Assembly (NCBI RefSeq): GCF_000298315.2
Contig: NZ_AEYE02000014.1
Coordinates: 124,001 to 188,000, forward strand
From: Rhizobium grahamii CCGE 502
Lineage (GTDB): Bacteria > Pseudomonadota > Alphaproteobacteria > Rhizobiales > Rhizobiaceae
Direction of reading: 5' to 3'
DNA length: 64,000 nt
This document shows positions 8,960 through 18,213 of the stretch, in pieces (the first letter of the stretch is position 1; every line of letters starts with the position of its first letter). Position numbers and translations under genes: made by a program. The notes under the pieces are model-generated. The model had not been told where the DNA came from and made no database searches. It saw only the letters and a program-made list of their open reading frames with translations.

Positions 8960-9757
8960 ATGCGCCGGCTTCTGTTTTGCGTTTTGCCGTTGGCTATCAT
9001 GCTCGCCGGATGCACGTCGTCGGGCTACGACTATCTCGAAACAGCGTCTGTAAAGCCGAAAACGCGTTTCAAGGACACCGATCCGCAGGACTTCGGAGCA
9101 AAGCATCCGGAGCAGCAGCCGATCCACGGCATCGACGTTTCCAAGTGGCAGGGCAATATCGACTGGCAGACGGTCAAGGGCTCTGGTGTTGCCTTTGCAT
9201 TCATCAAGGCGACCGAAGGCAAGGATCGCATCGATCCGCGTTTCAACGAGTACTGGCAACGCGCCCGCGCCGTCGGCATTCCTCACGCGCCCTATCATTT
9301 CTACTATTTCTGCTCGACGCCCGACGAACAGGCTGACTGGTTCATCCGTAACGTGCCAAAGGAATCGATGCGCTTGCCGCCGGTCCTCGACGCCGAATGG
9401 AATGCAGAATCGAAGACATGCCGCCTTCGCCCGGATCCGGCGACGGTCCGCGCCCAGCTTCAGCGATTTATGGATCGCCTCGAGGCCTACTACGGCAAGC
9501 GGCCTATCATCTATACATCGGTCGACTTCCACCGCGACAATCTCGTTGGCTATTTCCAGGATTATCACTTCTGGGTACGCTCCACCGCGAAGCATCCCGA
9601 GGTTACCTATGCCGACCGCCGTTGGGCCTTCTGGCAGTACACGTCGACGGGCGTCATCCCCGGCATTAAGGGACCGACGGACATCAATGTTTTCGCCGGA
9701 TCGACGCAGAACTGGCACAACTGGGTGGCGACGGTATCGAAGGACACAAATTCTTAG
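8960..9757 (+). CDS. GH25 muramidase (lysozyme-type) lipoprotein
   Basis: The start at 8960 (MRRLLFC, 265 residues) gives a proper lipoprotein signal with an IMLAGC lipobox; an upstream in-frame ATG would add an unlikely extension. The rest is one glycoside hydrolase family 25 domain: GIDVSKWQGNIDW with the first Asp, FIKATEGKD, PVLDAEWN with the catalytic Asp-Glu pair at about residue 145, and RWAFWQYTS. GH25 enzymes cut the beta-1,4 bond between MurNAc and GlcNAc. A membrane-anchored form in the periplasm is expected. Confidence 0.92.
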   Translation: MRRLLFCVLPLAIMLAGCTSSGYDYLETASVKPKTRFKDTDPQDFGAKHPEQQPIHGIDVSKWQGNIDWQTVKGSGVAFAFIKATEGKDRIDPRFNEYWQRARAVGIPHAPYHFYYFCSTPDEQADWFIRNVPKESMRLPPVLDAEWNAESKTCRLRPDPATVRAQLQRFMDRLEAYYGKRPIIYTSVDFHRDNLVGYFQDYHFWVRSTAKHPEVTYADRRWAFWQYTSTGVIPGIKGPTDINVFAGSTQNWHNWVATVSKDTNS

Positions 9758-9840
9758 CAACGTCCGTCGGTCTTTCTTGCTTCCGTCACAATCATTTGGG
9801 AAATCGACTGAAATTCCATTTGATGACGAGGATCGAAACT

Positions 9841-11073
9841 ATGTACCGCTCGCCCGCAAGCCGCACGGCACTTGCACTCCTTTTTGCCGCTGGTCTCGCC
9901 ACAGGCGCTGCCGCTGAGACGCCGGCATCGAGTGCACTGGCTTCACAGGCAGCAGCCCCGGCATGTGACGGCGACCTCACGGACTTTCTCGCCGGCGTGA
10001 AGGCCGACGCAATTGCCGCCGGTGCATCGGCCGAGGCGGCAGACAAGGCGCTGGAAGGCGCGCAGATCGACCAGAAGGTCTTGAGCCGCGACCGCGCTCA
10101 AGGCGTGTTCAAGCAGACCTTCCTGGAGTTCTCGCAGCGCACCGTCAGCCAGGCTCGCCTCGATATCGGCCGCCAGAAGATGAAGCAATATGCTGATGTC
10201 TTCGCCCGCGCCGAGCAAGAGTTTGGGGTGCCCGCCGGGGTCATCACCGCCTTCTGGGCCATGGAAACTGATTTCGGCGCCGTGCAGGGGGACTTCAACA
10301 CCCGCAACGCCCTCGTCACCCTCGCTCACGATTGCCGGCGGCCGGAGCTGTTCCGCCCGCAGCTGATCGCCCTTATTGAAATGGTCCAGCATGGTGACCT
10401 CGACCCGGCGACCAATACCGGCGCCTGGGCCGGCGAGATCGGTCAGGTGCAGATGTTGCCCCGCGATATCGTTGCCTACGGCATGGACGGTGACGGTGAT
10501 GGTCACGTACGCCTCAAGCAGAGCAGCCCGGACGCCATTCTGACGGCAGCAAAGTTCATTCAGCATCTCGGCTTCCAGAAGGGCCAGCCGTGGATCCAGG
10601 AAGTGACCCTTCCCGAAGCCCTGCCCTGGGAGAAGTCGGGCATCGGCGGCCCCCTGACGGCCGGCGAATGGTTTGCCCTCGGCGTCAAGCCGCGGGATGG
10701 CAACACCAACTTCGGTAACCTGCACGCCGACTTGATCCTCCCGCAGGGCCGCCTCGGACCGACCTTCATCGCCTACCCGAATTTCCAGATCTATCTCGAA
10801 TGGAACAAGTCGTTCATCTACACGACGTCGGCAGCCTACTTCGCGACCCGTCTTGCTGGTGCGGAGACCTACCTCAAGGGCACGCCGGAGCAGGGTCTTT
10901 CCAGCGACCAGATGAAGGAACTGCAAACCAAGCTCGGAACCCTCGGCCACGACGTCGGCAAGGTCGACGGCATCCTGGGTTCGGGCACGCGCGTAGCCAT
11001 CCAGAAGGAGCAGCAGCGCCTCGGCATGCCGGCCGACGGCTGGGCAACGCCGACACTTCTGAATTCCCTCTGA
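9841..11073 (+). CDS. MltB-type lytic murein transglycosylase with peptidoglycan-binding domain
   Basis: The start at 9841 (410 residues) follows GAGG by 9 bp and gives a signal peptide ending near TGAAAETPA. The central SLT_2 domain has FWAMETDFGAVQGDF with the catalytic Glu, GEIGQVQMLP, and FNTRNALVTLAHD. Residues about 345-405 form a PG_binding_1 module (LQTKLGTLGHDVGKVDGILG). No lipobox is seen, so it is probably a soluble periplasmic enzyme. A strong hairpin terminator ends the transcript. Confidence 0.93.
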   Translation: MYRSPASRTALALLFAAGLATGAAAETPASSALASQAAAPACDGDLTDFLAGVKADAIAAGASAEAADKALEGAQIDQKVLSRDRAQGVFKQTFLEFSQRTVSQARLDIGRQKMKQYADVFARAEQEFGVPAGVITAFWAMETDFGAVQGDFNTRNALVTLAHDCRRPELFRPQLIALIEMVQHGDLDPATNTGAWAGEIGQVQMLPRDIVAYGMDGDGDGHVRLKQSSPDAILTAAKFIQHLGFQKGQPWIQEVTLPEALPWEKSGIGGPLTAGEWFALGVKPRDGNTNFGNLHADLILPQGRLGPTFIAYPNFQIYLEWNKSFIYTTSAAYFATRLAGAETYLKGTPEQGLSSDQMKELQTKLGTLGHDVGKVDGILGSGTRVAIQKEQQRLGMPADGWATPTLLNSL

Positions 11074-11092
11074 TTACTGATTCAGCATGCTT

Positions 11093-11119
11093 AAAGCCGG
11101 GTCTCAGACCCGGCTTTTT
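11093..11119 (+). terminator. Rho-independent terminator of the MltB-type gene
   Basis: AGCCGGGTCT pairs with AGACCCGGCT around a tiny loop and is followed by TTTTT. It starts 20 bp after the stop codon. Confidence 0.9.
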
Positions 11120-11194
11120 CATTTGTTCCATGGTTTCAGAGACTTCGCCTGAAGCCTTCATCTTGCCGCATGTGTGAACGCGGGATCGCCGACT

Positions 11195-11209
11195 TTAACG
11201 CGAGGTTAA
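11195..11209 (+). promoter_or_regulatory. Candidate CtrA box (TTAA-n7-TTAA)
   Basis: TTAA CGCGAGG TTAA matches the core of the CtrA cell-cycle regulator site. It lies about 165 bp before the small membrane peptide gene. Chance matches of this short motif occur, so the call is tentative. Confidence 0.35.
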
Positions 11210-11373
11210 AATCTGTGAATATTTTTCCGTCGCAATTTTGTCAGTGATTTCATCACGTTGCCCGCAGGCCAGCATTGTCGATGTGACATTTTCGCCGCAG
11301 CGCAGTATAAAATCTGCTTTCCAAGCGACACATTCGCGACATATTATCGCGGCGTTAACGCAAGGAGACAGAC

Positions 11374-11451
11374 ATGGGACTTACACAATCCTTGAATGTC
11401 CTTTTGGTCAGCGCGGCGTTTGCATTCGTATTGACAATGCTTTTCATCTAA
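11374..11451 (+). CDS. 25-residue hydrophobic membrane peptide
   Basis: An ATG at 11374, preceded by AAGGAG at good spacing, opens a 25-codon frame ending in TAA. The peptide MGLTQSLNVLLVSAAFAFVL plus TMLFI is almost one single transmembrane helix. A strong terminator 60 bp downstream and a 170-bp leader with a CtrA-like site make this a complete small transcription unit. The function is unknown; small single-helix peptides of this type often bind larger membrane complexes. The surrounding longer frame in another phase has no ribosome binding site and is less likely. Confidence 0.65.
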   Translation: MGLTQSLNVLLVSAAFAFVLTMLFI

Positions 11452-11510
11452 ACGTCGTGCCGATTGAACAGTGCCGAGACTCCTGAGTAGCGAAACAGTT
11501 CAATGAATCG

Positions 11511-11546
11511 GAAAAGCGCATCCCACGGAGATGCGCTTTTCTTTTT
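11511..11546 (+). terminator. Rho-independent terminator after the small peptide gene
   Basis: AAAAGCGCATC pairs with GATGCGCTTTT across a short loop, followed by CTTTTT. The flanking A and T tracts let it work in both directions, so it may also end the convergent metF transcript. Confidence 0.88.
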
Positions 11547-11566
11547 GTCCTCTAATCTCGGCCAGC

Positions 11567-12466
11567 CTACGCGGCAGCGCCGGCCTTTCTGGCCCCTTCC
11601 CGGGTAAAGCCGAGATTGGTCAGTACTGCCGACACGAGAGGCGAGCGATTCATCGTATACAGATGGAAATCGGTGAGCCCGCGACGAGCGAGGTCTTCGA
11701 TCTGTTCGGCCGCAACCTCGGCGGCAACCTTTGCTCTCTCTTCCGGCTTGTCGTCGAAGCCCGCAAAGCGCTCATCCAGAAACGCCGGTATCACGGTGCC
11801 GCAAGCGCCGGCAAACCGCTTCAGCTGCGTCAGGTTCTGGATTGGCATGATACCCGGCACAATAGGAATATTGACGCCGGCAGCCCGCACCTTCTCCAGA
11901 TAGCGCTCGAAATTGTCGTTGTCGAAGAAGAACTGCGTCAGCGCGCGGGTCGCGCCGTTGTCCGCCTTTTGTTTCAGCATATCGATGTCGGCGGCGGTAT
12001 CACGGCTCTCCGGATGCTTTTCGGGGTAGGCCGAGACCGAAATCTCGAAGTCGCCGATTTCACGCAGTCCGGCAACCAGCGCTGCTGCATTCGCATAGCC
12101 GCCGGGATGCGGCTGGTAGGGTGCGCCGACGCCGCCAGGGGCATCGCCTCGAAGCGCCACGAAGTGCTTGACGCCAACCTTGCGGAAGCTGTCGATCACG
12201 CTGTGCGTTTCGTCCTTCGTCGCGCCGACGCAGGTGAGATGCGACGCCGTAGCAAGTGGGGTTTCAGCGAGGAAGCGCGACACGGTCGCCAACGTTGGTG
12301 CCTTTGTAGTCCCACCAGCGCCATAGGTCACCGATACAAAGTCCGGGTTCCAGTCCTGCAGCTCGTTGACCGCGTTCCACAGCTGTCCTTCCATCTCTTC
12401 CGACTTCGGCGGAAAGAACTCGAAGGAAATGCCGATCTTGCGGCGCGCGTCGCTGTTCAAAGCCAT
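11567..12466 (-). CDS. metF: 5,10-methylenetetrahydrofolate reductase
   Basis: The start at 12466 (299 residues) follows GGGAGA; an earlier ATG has no such site. It reduces methylene-THF to methyl-THF, the methyl donor for methionine synthase. Motifs are ISFEFFPPKS near the N-terminus, FVSVTYGAGG, HLTCVGAT, FVALRGDAPGG (FAD and folate site) and TQFFFDND. Only 4 bp separate it from the upstream ArsR-methyltransferase gene, so both are read from the palindrome-bearing promoter near 13510. metH lies about 37 kb away and carries the same operator core. Confidence 0.95.
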   Translation of the reverse strand: MALNSDARRKIGISFEFFPPKSEEMEGQLWNAVNELQDWNPDFVSVTYGAGGTTKAPTLATVSRFLAETPLATASHLTCVGATKDETHSVIDSFRKVGVKHFVALRGDAPGGVGAPYQPHPGGYANAAALVAGLREIGDFEISVSAYPEKHPESRDTAADIDMLKQKADNGATRALTQFFFDNDNFERYLEKVRAAGVNIPIVPGIMPIQNLTQLKRFAGACGTVIPAFLDERFAGFDDKPEERAKVAAEVAAEQIEDLARRGLTDFHLYTMNRSPLVSAVLTNLGFTREGARKAGAAA

Positions 12467-12470
12467 GTCA

Positions 12471-13493
12471 TTATCTCCCGGCAAGTATGGGTACGACGCC
12501 TTCACTCACAGCCGAGGCCATGAGGCGCCGAGGGTCGCGCGCAAGCCAGACAGTGACGGTGAGCCCCTGCCCGCTTTGATGACCCGGGTGAAGATCGACG
12601 ACCTGCTCGACATCCAGCCCGGCCTTGCGCAACCAGTCGGACATCGACTGATGCGAGAAGCCGAGGCGAACATGCGCGTGCTCGTCGCGAAGGTATTCCA
12701 GCCCGTGCGGGGCAAGATCGATGATAAGCAGCCTTCCGCCCGGTCGCAGCATGCGCGCTGCCTCGCCGATCGCGATCTCCGGCTGATCGAAGAAATGCAG
12801 TACCTGATGGATCGTCACGACGTCGAAATCCTGCGCCTCGAACGGCAGGTTCAGGATATCGGCGTGACGGACGGATGCCTTGGTGATCCCTGACTTGTCG
12901 AGATTGGCGCGCGCCACGCTCAGCATGTCACGGCTGGCGTCGACGCCGATTGCCCGGCGATAGAGGCCAGACAGAAGCTCGAGGATGCGCCCTGTCCCGG
13001 TGCCCAGATCGAGAAGCGAGTCGATCGGCTGGCTGCCGAGCAACCGTATGACGGCGGCATCGACCTCTTCATCGGCGGCGTGCAGGCGGCGAAGCTCGTC
13101 CCATTCCGCCGCGTTGCGGCTGAAATAGGCCTGTGCGCGCTCGGCCCGCTGACGCTTGACCGTCGCCAGTCGTTCGCTGTCCCGAAGGACGACGGGGTCG
13201 TTCTCGGAGGCATGCGCCAGCAGGCTGCGCACGAAAGCGGCTGCCTTGCCATCCTGCCGAAGCCGGAAATACGCCCAGGCGCCCTCCTGGTAGCGGTCGA
13301 TCAGATCCGCTTCGCCCAGCAGCTTGAGGTGACGAGAAATACGCGGTTGGGACTGGCCAAGGATTTCGGTAAGATCGGTCACTGTCAGGTCTCCAGCCGC
13401 CAGCAGAGCCAGAAGACGCAGACGCGTCGGCTCGCCGGCCGCCCTGAGGACGTCCACCAAAGCATCCAATCCAAGTCTGATAGGCTCACCCAT
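12471..13493 (-). CDS. ArsR-family regulator fused to SAM-dependent methyltransferase (SahR-like)
   Basis: I prefer the start at 13493 (MGEPIRLG, 340 residues); the ATG at 13511 abuts the operator and has no ribosome binding site. Residues about 5-95 form an ArsR winged helix (GEPTRLRLLALLAAGDLTV; QPRISRHLKLLGEADLI). Residues about 150-330 form a class I methyltransferase domain (DLGTGTGRILELL, GVDASRDML, VTIHQVLHFFD). No Cys-based metal site of classic ArsR is visible. Its place before metF and the shared palindrome at metH suggest a methionine-cycle regulator sensing SAM or SAH. Whether the methyltransferase domain is active or only a sensor is not shown. Confidence 0.88.
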   Translation of the reverse strand: MGEPIRLGLDALVDVLRAAGEPTRLRLLALLAAGDLTVTDLTEILGQSQPRISRHLKLLGEADLIDRYQEGAWAYFRLRQDGKAAAFVRSLLAHASENDPVVLRDSERLATVKRQRAERAQAYFSRNAAEWDELRRLHAADEEVDAAVIRLLGSQPIDSLLDLGTGTGRILELLSGLYRRAIGVDASRDMLSVARANLDKSGITKASVRHADILNLPFEAQDFDVVTIHQVLHFFDQPEIAIGEAARMLRPGGRLLIIDLAPHGLEYLRDEHAHVRLGFSHQSMSDWLRKAGLDVEQVVDLHPGHQSGQGLTVTVWLARDPRRLMASAVSEGVVPILAGR

Positions 13494-13508
13494 ACCCGAT
13501 CCAATCAA

Positions 13509-13530
13509 CATATAAAGATATCTTTATGTG
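13509..13530. promoter_or_regulatory. Palindromic operator of the ArsR-metF operon
   Basis: The core ATAAAGATATCTTTAT (13512-13527) is a perfect 16-bp palindrome, and the flanking CA/TG extends it with one mismatch. It lies 18-35 bp before the preferred start of the ArsR fusion. The same core, in a perfect 20-bp palindrome, precedes metH at 53270-53289. This points to one ArsR-type dimer binding both. Confidence 0.8.
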
Positions 13531-13606
13531 ATTTGAACAAGTGTGGCAAGCTGGAATTCCATCCATTCACGAAATTAGCTGCTCGGATCACGACATAGGT
13601 GCGCGC

Positions 13607-13633
13607 AAAAAAGCCCCGGCGAACCGGGGCTTT
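13607..13633 (-). terminator. Rho-independent terminator of ettA
   Basis: AAAGCCCCGG and CCGGGGCTTT pair around GAA-type loop bases. On the minus strand a run of T follows, fitting an end for ettA 26 bp after its stop. Confidence 0.85.
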
Positions 13634-13658
13634 CCTATAGCTGGAGTCGCTTTTGCGA

Positions 13659-15308
13659 TCAGCGGGTTAGGCGCTTATAGGTCACCCGGTGCGGATTGAT
13701 CGAGTCGACGCCGAGACGGCGCATCTTGTCCTTCTCGTAGTCCTCGAAGTTGCCCTCGAACCATTCGACATGGCTGTCGCCTTCAAAGGCGAGGATATGC
13801 GTCGCCAGCCGGTCGAGGAACATGCGATCGTGGCTGATGATGACAGCGCAGCCGGCAAAGCTTTCGAGCGCGTCCTCGAGGGCTGCGAGCGTTTCCGTAT
13901 CGAGGTCGTTGGTCGGTTCGTCGAGCAGGATGACGTTGCCACCGGCCTTCAACATCTTGGCAAGGTGGACACGGTTGCGCTGACCGCCGGAAAGCGTGCC
14001 GACCTTCTGCTGCTGGTCGCCGCCCTTGAAGTTGAAAGCGCCGCAATAGGCGCGCGAATTCACTTCGTGCTTGCCGAGCTTGATGATGTCGTTGCCGCCG
14101 GAGATTTCCTCCCAGACGGTCTTGTTGCCGTCGAGCGCATCGCGGCTCTGGTCGACATAGCCGAGATCGACAGTCTCGCCGATCCGGATATCGCCGCTAT
14201 CGGGCTTTTCCTGGCCGGTGATCATGCGGAACAACGTCGTTTTGCCGGCGCCGTTCGGACCGATGACACCGACAATGCCGCCGGGCGGCAGCTTGAAGGT
14301 GAGGTTTTCGATGAGCATCGTATCGCCATAGCCCTTGGTGAGGTTCTCGGCTTCGATGACCACCTGGCCAAGACGCTCGCCGACCGGGATGACAATCTGC
14401 GCATCGCCGGGACGACGGGCCTCTGCCGCCGCGACCAACTCGTCATAGGCACGGATACGCGCCTTGGACTTTGCCTGGCGGGCCTTCGGGCTGGCGGCCA
14501 TCCATTCCTGCTCGCGGCTGATCGCCTTCTGGCGGGAGGCTTCTTCGCGGCCCTCCTGCTGCATGCGCTTGGCCTTCGATTGAAGATAGGCGGAGTAATT
14601 GCCCTCGTACGGGATACCACGACCACGGTCGAGTTCGAGGATCCAGCCCGTGACGTTGTCGAGGAAGTAGCGATCGTGAGTGATCATCAGGACCGAGCCG
14701 GGGTACTGGCGCAAATGCTTTTCAAGCCAGGCAATCGTCTCGGCGTCGAGGTGGTTGGTTGGTTCGTCGAGCAGCAGCAGGTCGGGCTGCGCCAGCAACA
14801 GGCGGCAGAGCGCTACACGGCGCTTTTCGCCGCCGGAGAGCTTCTCGACCGAAGAGTCGCCTGGCGGGCAGCGCAGTGCGTCCATGGCCATTTCGACCTG
14901 GCTTTCGAGGTCCCAGAGGTTCTGGCTGTCAATGACGTCCTGGAGCTTGGCGCCCTCTTCCGCCGTCTCGTCGGAATAATTCATCATCAGCTCGTTATAG
15001 CGATCGAGGATCGCCTTCTTCGGCGCAACGCCTTCCATGACGTTTTCGAGCACGGTCTTGGACGCATCGAGCTGCGGCTCCTGCGCCAGGTAGCCGAGTG
15101 TCGCGCCTTCAGCAAGCCAGGCCTCGCCGGTGTATTCCTTGTCGAGACCGGCCATGATGCGCAGAACGGTCGACTTACCGGCACCGTTTGGTCCGAGGAT
15201 ACCAATCTTGGCATCCGGATAGAAAGAAAGGTGGATGTTCTCCAGCACCTTCTTGTTGCCGTACGCCTTGTTGAGGCCGGCCATATGATAGATGAACTGA
15301 CGTGCCAT
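13659..15308 (-). CDS. ettA: Energy-dependent translational throttle protein (ABC-F ATPase)
   Basis: The protein has 549 residues with two ABC domains: Walker [14 protein letters not shown] at about 37 and [13 protein letters not shown] at about 354; signatures [12 protein letters not shown] and [12 protein letters not shown]; Walker [13 protein letters not shown] and [11 protein letters not shown]. The P-site linker is charged between the domains, and the arm region (about 95-140) is present. The opening [17 protein letters not shown] is typical of EttA. EttA binds the ribosomal E site and gates the first translation cycle according to the ATP/ADP ratio. It is monocistronic with its own terminator. 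Confidence 0.95.
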   Translation of the reverse strand: MARQFIYHMAGLNKAYGNKKVLENIHLSFYPDAKIGILGPNGAGKSTVLRIMAGLDKEYTGEAWLAEGATLGYLAQEPQLDASKTVLENVMEGVAPKKAILDRYNELMMNYSDETAEEGAKLQDVIDSQNLWDLESQVEMAMDALRCPPGDSSVEKLSGGEKRRVALCRLLLAQPDLLLLDEPTNHLDAETIAWLEKHLRQYPGSVLMITHDRYFLDNVTGWILELDRGRGIPYEGNYSAYLQSKAKRMQQEGREEASRQKAISREQEWMAASPKARQAKSKARIRAYDELVAAAEARRPGDAQIVIPVGERLGQVVIEAENLTKGYGDTMLIENLTFKLPPGGIVGVIGPNGAGKTTLFRMITGQEKPDSGDIRIGETVDLGYVDQSRDALDGNKTVWEEISGGNDIIKLGKHEVNSRAYCGAFNFKGGDQQQKVGTLSGGQRNRVHLAKMLKAGGNVILLDEPTNDLDTETLAALEDALESFAGCAVIISHDRMFLDRLATHILAFEGDSHVEWFEGNFEDYEKDKMRRLGVDSINPHRVTYKRLTR

Positions 15309-15439
15309 TGATTGTTCGCTCCGGGGCGGGATTTAAGTTTGCCGCTATGTAGGCGAATTGGGCTCAAGGAGCAACGCGCGAAGGCTAAAAACCAGAGGCT
15401 TTTGTGGCCTTGGGGGTATTTTGCAGAGAGACGGCGTCA

Positions 15440-17245
15440 CTACCAAAGCTTCGCGTGATCTATGCGAAAGAGTTGGAAATCGCTCGGCTTCGCATAGGGA
15501 ACCCTCTCGAGACCCGGCCAACTTTTCCCAGCCGCCAAGGCCGCATAGAGCGGAGCCTGCTGTAGATCGGCCGCCAGCGGAAATCGGCATACAGCCACAT
15601 AGTCGAAGGGCTCCAACGCCGCGCGGCGGACCGCCGCGTCAGATGAGGTGAAGGCCTCGAACATGCGTCTCATACCGGGCGACGCGCGGTGGAATGGCAC
15701 TGCGCCGACGGAAAATCCTGCAGGACGTGCGAATAACACGGGCAACGCGATGCCCTGAGGAAGCGCAATTCGTCCCGCGGCGACCGAATTCAGAACACCG
15801 AAATCCTCACCGTCGCAGTCGCTGGCCGACATGTAATCGACCGCATCGAATACGTGCGTCGGCGGTCGGATGACAAGGCAAAGAACCGCTGGCGCAAGGA
15901 CGGAGGCAAGGGCAAATCCGACAGCCACTCGCACTCCTCGCGTTGGCGATCGGGCATTTAGATAATAGGCAATCGCCGCCGGCAGAAACGGCGGTATGAG
16001 CGCAATCGGAAAGCGGATGTTCCGCAAGACGTCAAACGTCAGAAGCAGGGAGGCGAGACCAACGGCGAATGCAACCCCCACGCCGAACTTTTGCCGTCGT
16101 ATCTCCGCGGCGACGTAAGGTGCAGCCAGAAGGGCACCGCAAGTGGAAAGCGCCAGCAGCGCAACGGTGGAGTATTGCGCACTCTCGTAAAGGTAGAGGA
16201 AGCTGTTCTCCTGCCAAATGCGAGAGAACCAAAACGCGCGCGATACCGGATCGATCATCTGGTAGGGGCCGCCGAGACAGCGTGGAAAACACCACGCAGC
16301 CAAGCCAAGGACGAATGCACTTGGCAGGCCCAGCCACAGGGTTTTTGCGAAGATCGATGAGCGATCCGGCACCACCCAAACCACGCAGGACAGGGTGGCG
16401 GACATTCCGATCAACAAAAACAGATAGGGTGCGGAAAAGGCATCGCATTGCGTCGAAACGATGCCGTCCGGGCCAATGAAGGCAAGCGAGGCAGCAACGA
16501 CGACGATACTCATTCCGGCGCCGCTGGCAATAATCATCGCGCGGGCATCCCTGACGCCGGCAATGTAGCAGAGGACCAGCCCGGCGTAGGCAACAACGAC
16601 CAGCGGCAGGCATTCCAGTCCGATGACGACGGAGAGCGCGGCAGCGCCCCCCACGAGCGCGCCGCCGAACCGATCCCAGCGAACAAGACCGGACACCATA
16701 AGCATCATCGCGACCAGTTGGCCATCGTGGTGGTCAATGCGGCCCGGCGAGAATTCGAACACGGCAACCGCCATGAGAATTGTCATCAGCATCAACATCA
16801 GTAACGACGACAAGCGCGACGTCGGCTGATCCGCCATCAACCGTTTCACGGTGGAGGCAACCGGCAGGCAGAAAAGGGCGAGCATCAACGGCGGCCAGAT
16901 GCGGAAAGCGAAGGAGAGAGCCTGATCGATGGGCATGAACGGCCGCAGCAACGTCGCTATCGCCGCGTAAGGTAGATCGATCAATCTCGACCAGGGCGAA
17001 ACGTAAGTTTCGGGCATTGAAATGAATGGCAGCGTAAGATCGAACCACCGACCATCCGGCGACATCAGATACCGGATCTGCAACTCACGCATCTGGTCAT
17101 CGCTATCACCGACGAACAGCACCCCGTCGGCGAGATCGAACAGAACAATGGCAAGCCCAGTGATGTAGACTGTGAGAAAGGTGCGCAGAAATGACCTGCT
17201 GTCAGGCAAGACCTTCAAGTCGGCTCGCGATAGAACTGCATCCAT
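15440..17245 (-). CDS. Polytopic membrane protein, GT-C glycosyltransferase-like
   Basis: This 601-residue protein has about 11-13 hydrophobic segments. After the first segment comes a periplasmic loop with GDSDDQMRELQIRYLM, GRWFDLT and SPWSRLIDLPYA; farther on is FSPGRIDHHDGQLVAMMLM. A double-Asp loop after helix 1 and a GRIDHH-type motif recall GT-C enzymes that use lipid-linked sugars (STT3-like fold). The C-terminal 150 residues are soluble-like with few hydrophobic runs. I cannot name a substrate. No neighbour shares a polysaccharide pathway, so the role is open. Confidence 0.6.
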   Translation of the reverse strand: MDAVLSRADLKVLPDSRSFLRTFLTVYITGLAIVLFDLADGVLFVGDSDDQMRELQIRYLMSPDGRWFDLTLPFISMPETYVSPWSRLIDLPYAAIATLLRPFMPIDQALSFAFRIWPPLMLALFCLPVASTVKRLMADQPTSRLSSLLMLMLMTILMAVAVFEFSPGRIDHHDGQLVAMMLMVSGLVRWDRFGGALVGGAAALSVVIGLECLPLVVVAYAGLVLCYIAGVRDARAMIIASGAGMSIVVVAASLAFIGPDGIVSTQCDAFSAPYLFLLIGMSATLSCVVWVVPDRSSIFAKTLWLGLPSAFVLGLAAWCFPRCLGGPYQMIDPVSRAFWFSRIWQENSFLYLYESAQYSTVALLALSTCGALLAAPYVAAEIRRQKFGVGVAFAVGLASLLLTFDVLRNIRFPIALIPPFLPAAIAYYLNARSPTRGVRVAVGFALASVLAPAVLCLVIRPPTHVFDAVDYMSASDCDGEDFGVLNSVAAGRIALPQGIALPVLFARPAGFSVGAVPFHRASPGMRRMFEAFTSSDAAVRRAALEPFDYVAVCRFPLAADLQQAPLYAALAAGKSWPGLERVPYAKPSDFQLFRIDHAKLW

Positions 17246-17318
17246 TCCGCACTCGCCCCAGCAAACAGCGGCCAGACATTAGTCCAATCCGATTAATATT
17301 CGGCTATTAGCAAAAAGA

Positions 17319-18056
17319 CTAAAAACCAGCAGCGTCCACGACACCCTGATCGCAGCCGAACGAGGTTCGCCCGGCCCCTTGAATGAGGTCGCGCAGGCTC
17401 GCTCCGTCATTCGAGGTGGCATCCTCCGACAGGCCGATCGTGAGCTCGTCAATGACGCGGTTTCCTCCGCCGGCGCGCCGACAACTCATCTTGACCCGAT
17501 CGCCGGCGCCCGGACCGAAGCTCTTGTCGAACGCAGCCTTGATCGCCTCCGCTGTCAGCGACTTGCCGACGTTGGCCGCGAAAAGATCGCGGACTGGCGA
17601 GGCATTCAGCTCATCGATGAGGCGAACCGACGTCGCAAAATAGTCGTTGGCACTCATCTTTGTGCAAGTACCGTGTTTGATCCACTCATGGCGCTCCAGC
17701 CCGGATTGCGTTCCGGGCATCGCCTTCTCAAGCGCGACTTTGGTCTCCGCCGAAAGCTCTACCTCAGGCAGTTTCTTCCAGTCGCCTTCCTTGTCCGCGG
17801 TCCGCAGCGTGCCCGAGACGTCACAATAGTCCTTGCGCATCGGCCAAAGCCCGTGCAGCGAGAAATTGGTCGCATCAAATCTGTCCTTGGTCTGACTGCT
17901 GCATTCCGGCTTCCGCTGGTTGGTTTCACAGAAGGCCGGTTGCCAGCTGGCTGCCAAAATGAAGCGCGTCCTTCCACCCGCATCCTGGGCTCCAGCAGTG
18001 CCAGCAGCCGTGACCGCAATCAGGAACAAAGCCGTGCGCAGAAATGGATTGCTCAT
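17319..18056 (-). CDS. Secreted ribonuclease T2 family protein
   Basis: The ATG at 18056 follows GGGAGGG by a good distance, giving 245 residues with a signal peptide ending near TAGAQDA. Both RNase T2 active-site blocks are present: CAS I FSLHGLWP with its His, and CAS II HEWIKHGTC with Glu, Lys and His. Cys residues suitable for disulfides follow (CETNQRKPEC, CRRAGGG, FGCDQG). T2 enzymes are non-specific endoribonucleases working outside the cytoplasm, here probably to scavenge nucleotides and phosphate in the periplasm. It is divergent from the hydrolase operon. Confidence 0.92.
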   Translation of the reverse strand: MSNPFLRTALFLIAVTAAGTAGAQDAGGRTRFILAASWQPAFCETNQRKPECSSQTKDRFDATNFSLHGLWPMRKDYCDVSGTLRTADKEGDWKKLPEVELSAETKVALEKAMPGTQSGLERHEWIKHGTCTKMSANDYFATSVRLIDELNASPVRDLFAANVGKSLTAEAIKAAFDKSFGPGAGDRVKMSCRRAGGGNRVIDELTIGLSEDATSNDGASLRDLIQGAGRTSFGCDQGVVDAAGF

Positions 18057-18213
18057 CTTCATCCCTCCCAGGAACAATTCATGAACAAGAAATCATGGTG
18101 AGTCTGTTTTCACAACCCTCAATCCCTAGGGTGCTAAAATCCCGTCGCATAAATATTGGGATGTGTTGCATTTCACGGACGATCTGATCTTCTCGCGCCG
18201 ACGGGAGGATTTA

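Noticed and set aside
13689-15311. A 540-codon open frame antisense to ettA
   Set aside because: Same cause: codon bias of the real gene on the other strand. ABC-F motifs are complete on the minus strand.
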